64,000 nt of DNA from contig NC_133658.1 in assembly GCF_037893015.1 (NCBI RefSeq), positions 881,310,893 to 881,374,892 on the forward strand. The letters run 5' to 3'. The notes beneath the pieces are model-generated. The model ran no database searches. It saw nothing but the letters and a program-made list of their open reading frames with translations, and was not told the origin of the DNA. The translations under genes and the position numbers were made by a program. The stretch is from Macrotis lagotis. Its lineage: Eukaryota > Chordata > Mammalia > Peramelemorphia > Peramelidae. This document shows positions 48,801-53,045 of this stretch, piece by piece; position 1 is the first letter of the stretch; each line of letters begins with the position of its first letter.

Positions 48801-51800
48801 TCATTTTTTCCCCTCTAATTTCCAATCTTATATTCACTAGATAGCTTCCTAATTGATCTCTGGTCATGTCTTTCCCCACTCTAATCTAGTTTCCATTCAG
48901 AGGCCAAAGGGATTTTCTCTAAGAATAATCAAAGTGTGCTGAGCCTGGGATTTAAAAAAAAAAGAGGCAAAAGACAGCCCCTGCCCTCAAGGAGCTTACA
49001 ATTTGATGGGGAAGACAACATGCAGACAAATATATATATATAAAGCTACATATGGGATCTATAAAGGAAGGCATTAGAATTAAGAGAGGCTGCAGAATCT
49101 GTAGATCTGTAGATTTAAGTGAATTTAAGTGAAGCACAGGTCTGAACAGGTTACCCTTCCCACAATTCTCCATATCTCCCAGCTCAATAAATTCCCAAGG
49201 CTTTCCCTAGGACCTTCAGAATTAAGTATAGAGTTCTCTGGTCTGTTCACAGCCAAGCCCCTTTCTATTCTTCCAATCTTTTTACAGCTTCACTCCTCTC
49301 CATACTCCACAATCCAGTCATACTAGCCAGCTCACTGTTCACTGCACACAATACACAAATACCTCTCATCTCTGTATCTCTGCAGCTCTTCTCCAGAGGC
49401 AATTCTCTAACCAACCTCTGACTCCTTAGAATCCCTAGCTTCCTTTAAGATTCAACCCAAGCACTGCCTTCTCCAGGGAGGCTTTCCTGGTTGGCATCTC
49501 CTCCAAAGTGACTTAAAACTTTGGGATTGTCTTGCACATTCTGATTGACATATGCTGTCTCTCCCCTTAGATTGCAAGCTCCTGAAAGGCAGCAGGCCCC
49601 TAAGGCAGAGATGGGCACATGGTAGAATGACTTTATACAGCACTGTTCTGAGGCTCCCTTCCTTGGCTGATGCTATTAATCCTTCAACAGTTTAGGCGAT
49701 TTCAGAATTGCTATGGCCAAAAGAAGCTTCCCTGGGATAGAAACCCACTAGACCAGTCTTTGGATAACTGAAATAGTTCCTGGTCCTGCTTCAAACTTCA
49801 AACTTCAAATTTCTGAGAGCCTCTGCCCCACTGGCACTGTCTTCAAGAACCATTAGGTCGCCTCCATGCTACCTGGAGGTTCTCATTACCTCTTGCCAAT
49901 AACAATAATCAGCACACCTCACATTTATACAGAACTTCAACATTTCCAACTGTTTTCCTTGTGACAAATGGGGTTTCCCTGCAAAATGGGTCCTGCAAGA
50001 CTCTATTTCCCAATAACACAGCTTAAGAAATTAAAGGTAAAAGAAGTGATTTGTTCAAGGTCCTATTATAAGTAGGAATGAGAGCCAGGATCTGAACCCA
50101 GGCCTCACTGACTCTAAAGTATTTTTAGTACAACATACTGTGTGTGTGTGTTAATCAGAAATGAGACCACCCAATGCTTTACTTACCAACAACCAGTTTA
50201 GAACCTCACCTCATAATCTTTTCGGGGAAGGATTTCATCATCTTCCTCCTGAGTTTCTCCAAGGATAGTCTATAAAAACATACCCAGAAGAGGAAGAAAG
50301 TTTTAAACAAAATGAAAATGGAAATAGACATCAGTTCTGTGGAGATCTATTATCTCTAAGCTAGTGACTTGGCCACATCACCTGTTCAAAGATGAAAACT
50401 GACAAAATGTCACTTGTGAAAAATAAAATAAAATAAGGTGACTTAACTGATTAATACTGTCTTTGTTCTGAATTACTTTGTACTTACATATTTGTATGCA
50501 TGCTCTATTAGCCCCTCTCCCCAGAATATAAATTCCTCCAAGGCAGAGGCCCTTTCATTTTGTTTTTTCTTTATTTTGATTAAACTGAATCCAAATGCAG
50601 GGATCCAGAATTCTCAGAAATAATGCTAAGCACAGAAAACCCAAGAGTCATCCTAATCATCCCATCCTGGGTAAAAGATTAAAAAATATTGCCAGGTGCC
50701 AAGGGGGCAATGAGACTTAAACGGACTCCGCCTGAGATAAGAAGGAACTCGTGCTCAATAAGATGGGGGTAACTTTAACTACAATCTTCATTTCATCCTA
50801 TCACAATAGAAATGCAATATTATAAATCAAAAATTCTTTTATTTCATTTATTGTGAACAAATGTTTATTATGAACAATTTAGACTTGAAAGACAAAGTTC
50901 CAATAAAAAACAGGGCCTCCTGCTTTTGAAGCAGTTTATAGTTTTAAGATAACTATGCTATACAATACACCCTCTCTAAATACACTATATAATATATATA
51001 ATAATAAACTGAAGTGCTGATATAATACATCATATAACATATAATTATATGAGTATACTATGTAATATATTATAATAAAATGAAGTGCTGGTAAGATAGG
51101 TAAGATACACTATATAATAAATATACTATAAATTTAATACAATCACACTATAACTATAGACATACTACACAAAAATAAATATACTATGTAACTACTCTAT
51201 AAATATACACTATATAGTAAATATAGCAATATGAATATGCAATAGGTACAAATACACTGTACACGATAAATAGGTACAAATACACTGTATGTGACAAGGA
51301 TATAATAGTAAGAAGTGCTGGCGCATGGTGGAGGGGGGCAGCTTCTTGTGCACGGTGACTCTGGGCGAGTCACCTGACTGACTTTTGGGGCCCCTCGGTC
51401 TAAGTCGCTGGGGCTGGCGGGTGGGGCCCGGGCCCGGCAGCGATTCCACAAGTGCCAAGGTCCCGGGGGTCCCGGGGGTCCCGGATCCCCGAGCGCGGAC
51501 GAGCGGCGGCGCTCGGCACGCCACGGGGTGCCCTTGGGGGGCCGCGCCCACTACGGGGGGCAGCCCACAGCCGGGCCCCCCGCCGAGCTCCGCTCCTCGG
51601 GGGACACCGAGGCCCGGCGGGGCAGCGGGGGCCGCTCCGAGCGCGGCTGGGGGGGGGGCCGCGGGCGGGGGAGGGGCGGCTCCGTCCCGGGCTACGCCCC
51701 CTCCCGCAGCACCTTAGCAACCGCCCGGCCCTTAGCAACGCCCCGGGCCTCCCCTCCCTCCCGGGCCCAGCCGGCCGCCCGTACCAGCTCCTCCGGGGTG

Positions 51801-51871
51801 CGGCTCTCGCGCTCTCCGCAGCAGCAGCACCAGCGGCAGCAGCAGCACAGGGCGCCCCTGCACCCCGCCAT
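20989..51871 (-). CDS. CLCN6: H+/Cl- exchange transporter 6 (CLC-6), complete
   Basis: Twenty-three coding exons (listed separately) total 2613 nt: 870 residues and a stop, against 869 in human; all junction phases agree. CLC-6 is a late-endosomal 2Cl-/H+ exchanger, most important in neurons. Seen: a Cys-rich N-terminus ([10 protein letters not shown]); the chloride-pathway GSGIPE; GKEGP with gating Glu200; proton Glu267 (SLEEG); sequons N410, N423 and N433 matching the three glycosylation sites of human CLC-6; Tyr554, equivalent to human Tyr553, mutated in a neurodegenerative disease; and two C-terminal CBS domains at about 605-668 and 807-868. The one-residue gain lies at VTSEDVN (human VTEDVN, residues 417-423). 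It is head-to-head with MTHFR and convergent with NPPA. Several donors are weak (GTGCTC, GTATCC, GTATAG). Confidence 0.97.
21340..21500 (+). repeat. LINE-1 3' end fragment
   Basis: It contains TTGCTTACCATCTCAGGAAG, then 'TTTGGAACTCAAAACTTTAT' and an A-rich end. This is the marsupial L1 3' UTR, in antisense orientation to CLCN6 (intron 22). Confidence 0.7.
23092..23217 (-). CDS. CLCN6: CLCN6 exon 22 (CBS2)
   Basis: Residues 803-844, from [11 protein letters not shown] to LPVVNAVGE; acceptor CTCAG, donor GAG|GTAAGT, phase 0 at both ends. Confidence 0.96.
23573..23680 (-). CDS. CLCN6: CLCN6 exon 21
   Basis: Residues 767-802, from [16 protein letters not shown] to NPRMIV; acceptor CTGCAG, donor GTG|GTAAGG, phase 0 at both ends. 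Confidence 0.96.
24946..25102 (-). CDS. CLCN6: CLCN6 exon 20
   Basis: It completes Arg714 and encodes residues 715-766 ([17 protein letters not shown] to CYSESQS); donor TCA|GTAAGT. It is part of the linker between the CBS domains. Confidence 0.96.
25280..25437 (-). CDS. CLCN6: CLCN6 exon 19
   Basis: Residues 662-713 plus two bases ([18 protein letters not shown] to DLLQQMLER); donor AG|GTGAGA, phase 2. This is the basic and acidic inter-CBS linker. Confidence 0.96.
25987..26173 (-). CDS. CLCN6: CLCN6 exon 18 (CBS1)
   Basis: It completes Lys599 and encodes residues 600-661 ([16 protein letters not shown] to SNNIKFK), containing most of CBS domain 1; donor AAG|GTAAGG. Confidence 0.96.
26958..27064 (-). 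CDS. CLCN6: CLCN6 exon 17
   Basis: Residues 564-598 plus two bases ([15 protein letters not shown] to WETEVEMD), the link from the last membrane helix to CBS1; donor AA|GTGAGG. Confidence 0.96.
27149..27308 (-). CDS. CLCN6: CLCN6 exon 16
   Basis: It completes Ser510 and encodes residues 511-563 ([10 protein letters not shown] to [10 protein letters not shown]), hydrophobic membrane helices including Tyr554; donor ATG|GTAAAT. Confidence 0.96.
27435..27588 (-). CDS. CLCN6: CLCN6 exon 15
   Basis: It completes Gly459 and encodes residues 460-509 plus two bases ([11 protein letters not shown] to [10 protein letters not shown]), including the [10 protein letters not shown] anion-pathway motif. 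The donor is AG|GTGCTC, which departs from consensus at +4 to +6. Its last 25 bp and 30 bp of intron recur in intron 13. Confidence 0.96.
27814..27940 (-). CDS. CLCN6: CLCN6 exon 14
   Basis: Residues 417-458 plus one base ([20 protein letters not shown] to LFHQE), luminal loop with sequons N423 and N433; donor G|GTGAGT. Confidence 0.96.
28814..28868 (-). repeat. Intronic copy of CLCN6 exon-15/intron-15 junction (55 bp)
   Basis: 54 of 55 bases match 27405-27459 (constant offset of 1409; one G/A difference at 27443 against 28852). The copy keeps the last 25 bases of exon 15 and the AG|GTGCTC donor with 30 bp of intron, in the same orientation, inside intron 13. It is not part of the inferred mRNA. 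Confidence 0.9.
29035..29605 (+). mobile_element. LINE-1 3' end fragment, 5' truncated
   Basis: It starts in the L1 ORF2 tail (ATCATGGAACACTATTGTTC), runs through the 3' UTR with an internal A tract and ends AAATAAAAATTTTTC. It lies antisense in CLCN6 intron 13 and codes for nothing. Confidence 0.85.
29677..29826 (+). repeat. Young WSINE1-like SINE with poly-A and 14-bp target-site duplication
   Basis: Near-consensus SINE (GCGGCTAGGTGGCGCAGTGG to CCATTTGCCTTGC plus an A run). The direct repeat AAGAACAAAATGAG flanks it at 29663-29676 and 29827-29840. The perfect TSD and long A tail indicate recent insertion. Confidence 0.95.
30284..30410 (-). CDS. CLCN6: CLCN6 exon 13
   Basis: It completes Arg374 and encodes residues 375-416 ([16 protein letters not shown] to GNDSFQPQ), a membrane helix and luminal sequon N410. 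The donor CAG|GTATAG is weak. Confidence 0.95.
30891..31057 (-). CDS. CLCN6: CLCN6 exon 12
   Basis: Residues 319-373 plus two bases ([11 protein letters not shown] to PKPKLV), with the [12 protein letters not shown] helix; acceptor CTCTCAG, donor AG|GTACCT. Confidence 0.96.
31600..33010 (+). mobile_element. LINE-2 element, decayed, ORF2 end and 3' UTR
   Basis: The sequence follows the L2 ORF2 3' half in order, for example CAACACAATCCAAACTAAAC, TCCAATCTGTGGGCAGGCC, and the end TAGGTGCTGAATAAGTGAAT. It is antisense to CLCN6, in its large intron 11. No intact frame remains. Confidence 0.8.
33400..35010 (+). mobile_element. Second LINE-2 element, decayed
   Basis: It carries the same L2 text in the same orientation as the preceding copy: TCTCAAACTTAACATGTCC at about 34440, the variant of 'CACTGCTCAATGAACTCCC' at about 34725, then the end of ORF2. 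It lies head-to-tail with the first copy in CLCN6 intron 11. The 5' limit is uncertain. Confidence 0.7.
35040..35300 (-). repeat. Composite SINE relic, antisense
   Basis: It contains AAGTGACTTATCCAAGGTCA and CAGATTTGAACTC (reversed tRNA-SINE head). The part at 35080-35200 may be another marsupial SINE segment. It adjoins the 3' end of the L2. Confidence 0.55.
35630..35743 (-). CDS. CLCN6: CLCN6 exon 11
   Basis: Residues 281-318 ([17 protein letters not shown] to LLNFGEFK); acceptor CTCTAG, donor AAG|GTTAGT, phase 0 at both ends. Confidence 0.96.
36357..36489 (-). CDS. CLCN6: CLCN6 exon 10 (proton glutamate)
   Basis: It completes Arg236 and encodes residues 237-280 ([13 protein letters not shown] to NQGLTWKV), with Glu267, the intracellular proton-pathway glutamate that marks CLC exchangers; donor GTG|GTAAAA. 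Confidence 0.96.
36844..36882. repeat. (TG)n microsatellite
   Basis: About 39 bp of uninterrupted TG dinucleotide in CLCN6 intron 9. Probably polymorphic. Confidence 0.95.
36897..37060 (+). mobile_element. hAT-type DNA transposon end (Charlie-like)
   Basis: It opens CAGAGGTGTCAAAC, the terminal inverted repeat typical of Charlie-group hAT elements. An A/T-rich interior follows, interrupted by a 23-bp SINE scrap. The opposite terminal repeat was not found, so only one end is supported. Confidence 0.5.
37276..37334 (-). CDS. CLCN6: CLCN6 exon 9
   Basis: Residues 217-235 plus two bases ([19 protein letters not shown]); acceptor CTCAG, donor AG|GTATGA. Confidence 0.96.
38540..39955 (+). mobile_element. 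LINE-2 element, decayed
   Basis: L2 ORF2-type text in the plus direction, antisense to CLCN6 (intron 8), with a pyrimidine-rich simple stretch at about 39690-39810. It ends near TTTATAAATGATTGTTTGAT. Confidence 0.7.
40041..40108 (-). CDS. CLCN6: CLCN6 exon 8 (gating glutamate)
   Basis: It completes Gly194 and encodes residues 195-216 ([20 protein letters not shown] to PQ). Glu200 in GKEGP is the gating glutamate. Donor CAA|GTAAGT. Confidence 0.96.
40504..40630 (-). CDS. CLCN6: CLCN6 exon 7
   Basis: Residues 152-193 plus one base ([18 protein letters not shown] to GVLFSVAG), with the GSGIPE chloride-pathway motif; acceptor TTTGCAG, donor G|GTAAGG. Confidence 0.96.
41095..41460 (+). repeat. 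Two tandem L2 3' ends
   Basis: AAGGGCAGGGACTTTGTTTC ... GAGTGCTTAATAAAGG (to about 41233) is followed by AGGAGGGTAGGGCCTGCTTT ... TAGGCGCTTAATCAATGCTT (to 41460). Two separate L2 termini lie head to tail in CLCN6 intron 6. Confidence 0.75.
41509..41615 (-). CDS. CLCN6: CLCN6 exon 6
   Basis: It completes Ser116 and encodes residues 117-151 ([20 protein letters not shown] to LLVLIE); donor GAG|GTGAGA. Confidence 0.96.
41776..41926 (-). repeat. WSINE1-like SINE
   Basis: T-rich start, TTGCAAGGCAATG, B-box region reversed, ending ACCACCTAGCTGCCCC. It lies in CLCN6 intron 5, in the same orientation as the gene. Confidence 0.85.
42545..42840 (+). repeat. LINE-1 3' UTR fragment
   Basis: GAACTCAGAGTACAGATGGA, 'AACATGGCTAATATGGAACC', then TTTAACAAAATAAATTTTAA. 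A SINE follows immediately in the same orientation. Confidence 0.75.
42849..42990 (+). repeat. WSINE1-like SINE with altered head
   Basis: It contains GGTAGTTAGGTGGAGTGGGG, then CCAGCCCTGG, 'AATAATTACCTAGTTGTGTG' and a short A tail. The B-box part is shortened. Confidence 0.8.
43177..43243 (-). CDS. CLCN6: CLCN6 exon 5
   Basis: Residues 94-115 plus one base ([20 protein letters not shown] to QS); acceptor TGACAG. The donor T|GTATCC is weak but joins in phase to exon 6, giving VVQSSVEEC (human VVQTSVEEC). Confidence 0.93.
43660..43860 (+). repeat. L2 3' end
   Basis: CTAGAATGTAAGCTCTTCAA and GGTGAATGATG are the L2 terminal text. Confidence 0.6.
44279..44344 (-). CDS. CLCN6: CLCN6 exon 4
   Basis: Residues 72-93 ([18 protein letters not shown] to STGL), the first membrane helix; acceptor TACACAG, donor CTG|GTAAGA. 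Confidence 0.96.
44669..44734 (-). CDS. CLCN6: CLCN6 exon 3
   Basis: Residues 50-71 ([18 protein letters not shown] to MDNK); acceptor TTTCAG, donor AAG|GTAGGA. Confidence 0.96.
45185..45395 (+). repeat. BovB/RTE-tailed SINE
   Basis: GGAAGTGGTAAACCACTCTG, GCCAAGAAAATTCCATGG and GGGGTCACAAAGAGTCAATG match the marsupial RTE-mobilised SINE 3' portion. Confidence 0.7.
45395..45490 (-). repeat. L2 3' end, antisense
   Basis: CTGGGGATACAAAGAAGGA and CAGGAGCTCATTGCTCAAT are reversed L2 3' text. Confidence 0.6.
45492..45635 (+). mobile_element. Short hAT-type non-autonomous DNA transposon
   Basis: CAGGGATGGGGAATGTCC at the left and GGTTCCCCACTCCT at the right form imperfect terminal inverted repeats around about 110 bp. 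No clear 8-bp target duplication survives. Confidence 0.5.
47039..47068. repeat. (AAT)n microsatellite
   Basis: About ten AAT/ATA triplets in CLCN6 intron 2. Confidence 0.85.
48195..48405 (-). repeat. BovB/RTE-tailed SINE, antisense
   Basis: GTTGTTGTTTAATCATTTTT, CGACTTTGTGACC, then TAGATGAGGAAAATGAGGCA and 'AAGTGACTTGCCCAGAGTCA'. This is a tRNA-type head plus RTE tail in reverse. Confidence 0.8.
48500..48658 (+). repeat. LINE-1 3' UTR fragment
   Basis: ATGTACAATGCTAAACTGAC, GAAATTTTGTAACTTAAAAA and a terminal AAATAAATAT-rich tail. Confidence 0.7.
48660..49680 (+). mobile_element. LINE-2 interrupted by an antisense L2 piece
   Basis: Plus-strand L2 text occupies 48660-48945 and 49110-49680 (TAGATTGCAAGCTCCTGAAA near the end). 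Minus-strand L2 3' text, GGCAAAAGACAGCCCCTGCC, occupies about 48955-49095, so one old L2 seems to sit inside another. Confidence 0.65.
50210..50269 (-). CDS. CLCN6: CLCN6 exon 2
   Basis: Residues 30-49 ([20 protein letters not shown]), acidic cytosolic N-terminus; acceptor TTATAG, donor GAG|GTGAGG, phase 0. Confidence 0.95.
50930..51318. repeat. AT-rich degenerate tandem-repeat block next to the CpG island
   Basis: It is almost entirely A/T with ACTATATAA/TATACTA words. TAGGTACAAATACACTGTA occurs twice (51243-51261 and 51271-51289), and GAAGTGCTG three times (51011, 51082, 51312). It lies in CLCN6 intron 1 and stops abruptly where the GC-rich island begins. Confidence 0.7.
51785..51871 (-). 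CDS. CLCN6: CLCN6 exon 1 (start codon)
   Basis: Residues 1-29, [12 protein letters not shown] then [17 protein letters not shown], nearly identical to the human N-terminus; donor CTG|GTACGG. The ATG overlaps a YY1-type AAGATGGCGG. An upstream in-frame open stretch exists but only because the DNA is GC-rich. Confidence 0.95.
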
Positions 51872-52200
51872 CTTCCGCCGCCGCCGCCTCCCCTCCGGCC
51901 CGGCCAGGCGCCCGGCGCTCCCTCCCCCCCCCCAGCCCCGCCCGAGGAGCGCGCGAGCCGACCGGCGCCTCACGTGACTGGACCCAGGGGGTCACGTGGG
52001 CGCGCCCGGGCGCGGGAGGGGACCGGCCTCCGACCCGCGTCACGTGACGGGGCCTCACCGCCCTCCGCAGGGCGCCGCCATCGTTAGCGACGGGGGCGGG
52101 GCTCGCGGGCGGGGCGGGGCTCGCGGGCGGGGCGGGGCTCCCGGGCGGGGCGGGGCTCCCGGGCCTCCTCGCGCCTGCCCGCCCCGCCCCCGCCTTCCCT

Positions 52201-52242
52201 CGGCCGTGGCTGCGGCGGCGCAGGACGGAGAACGCCCGAGAG
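52201..52242 (+). other. MTHFR: Candidate MTHFR non-coding first exon (3' part)
   Basis: The CpG island holds a good donor, CGAGAG|GTGAGG, at 52242/52243 on the plus strand, just after the Sp1 repeats. It could splice to the acceptor before the first coding exon. This is inferred; the transcription start is unknown. Confidence 0.4.
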
Positions 52243-52300
52243 GTGAGGCTGCGGGCGGGGGCGGGGGGCCGCGTGGGCCTGCCGCGCTCCGCCCCGCGCG

Positions 52301-52665
52301 TGGCTCCCCGCGCGTGTCCCCGCGACCCCGTCCCCGCGCGTGGCTCCCCACGGAGCCCCCGTCCCCGCGTGTCTCCCCGCGACCCCCGTCCCCGCGTGTC
52401 TCCCCGCGACCCCCGTCCCCGCGTGTCTCTCCGCGACCCCCGTCCCCGCGTGTCTCCCCGCGACCCCCGTCCCCGCGCGTCTCTCCCCATGGACCCCCAT
52501 CCCCGCGCGTGTCTCCTCACGGACCCCCACCCCCGCGCGTGTCCCCGCGACCCCCGTCCACGCCTATGCCCCCGTGTGTGTCCCCACGGACCCCCATCCG
52601 CCGCGCCTCTCTCCCACGGACCCCCGTCCCCGCGCGTGTCTCCCCGCGTGTCTCCCCGAGCCCGT
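52301..52665. repeat. 27-bp GC-rich minisatellite
   Basis: About 10-12 units resembling CCCCGCGTGTCTCCCCGCG plus ACCCCCGT. The central units (about 52364-52475) are nearly identical and exactly 27 bp; the right-hand ones diverge and vary in length. Because 27 is a multiple of three and the repeat is G/C-rich, frames stay open on both strands without being genes. Confidence 0.9.
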
Positions 52666-52673
52666 AACAAATA

Positions 52674-52830
52674 CACGGGGGGGGGTGCAGCGGATGGAGC
52701 CCGGCCAGGAGTCAGGAGGACCTGGGTTCCAATCCGGCCCCAGACACGCACTAATCACCCGGCCGCGCGGCCTCGGGCCCCACCCAACCCCGCTGCCTTA
52801 CAGAAACTAAACAAATACTTCAGAAAAACA
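52674..52830 (+). repeat. GC-enriched WSINE1-like SINE
   Basis: The SINE skeleton is clear (GTGCAGCGGATGGAGC, GGAGTCAGGAGGACCTGGGT, 'CTAATCACCCGGCCGCGCGG'), but many positions that are A or T in the window's other copies are G or C here, including several new CpGs. Confidence 0.8.
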
Positions 52831-52924
52831 CTTGTTGACTGACTGGACGAGAAGAAGCATCCCCGCAGCAGGCACGAGTGGGCGCTGGGCTCACAAGCCG
52901 CGCCACAGCTGGCGCCGCCCTGCC

Positions 52925-53045
52925 CGTGTTACAGACCAGGCGCACCGCACTCAGCGACCCCCCTCGGGTCACGCAACCAGTGCCGGAGGCGAGATTTGAA
53001 CTCGCCTCCTGCTGACTCCAGGCCCCGCACTATCCGAATCAGTGC
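52925..53045 (-). repeat. Second GC-rich SINE relic, antisense
   Basis: GTTACAGACCAGGCGC, GGGTCACGCAACCAGTG, GAGATTTGAACTCGCCTCC: a reversed SINE with the B box, again CpG-rich. Confidence 0.7.

Larger units (their letters stand above)
51380..52680. promoter_or_regulatory. CpG island and bidirectional CLCN6/MTHFR promoter
   Basis: Very GC- and CpG-rich. CLCN6 starts leftward (ATG at 51871) and MTHFR rightward. Three CACGTG boxes lie at 51971-51976, 51993-51998 and 52041-52046; the third sits in the perfect GTCACGTGAC at 52039-52048. CGGAAG (ETS) and AAGATGGCGG (YY1) overlap the CLCN6 start on the minus strand. Four GC boxes recur with an 18-bp period at 52093-52163. No TATA box is seen. Head-to-head CLCN6/MTHFR promoters are known in human and mouse. 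Confidence 0.85.

Noticed and set aside
51732-52751. Minus-strand open frame of 339 codons, and several plus-strand frames of 150-220 codons, over the CpG island
   Set aside because: They come from stop-poor GC-rich DNA and from a 27-bp repeat that preserves frame. The translations are Arg/Pro/Gly repeats without known domains, and overlapping frames are open on both strands.
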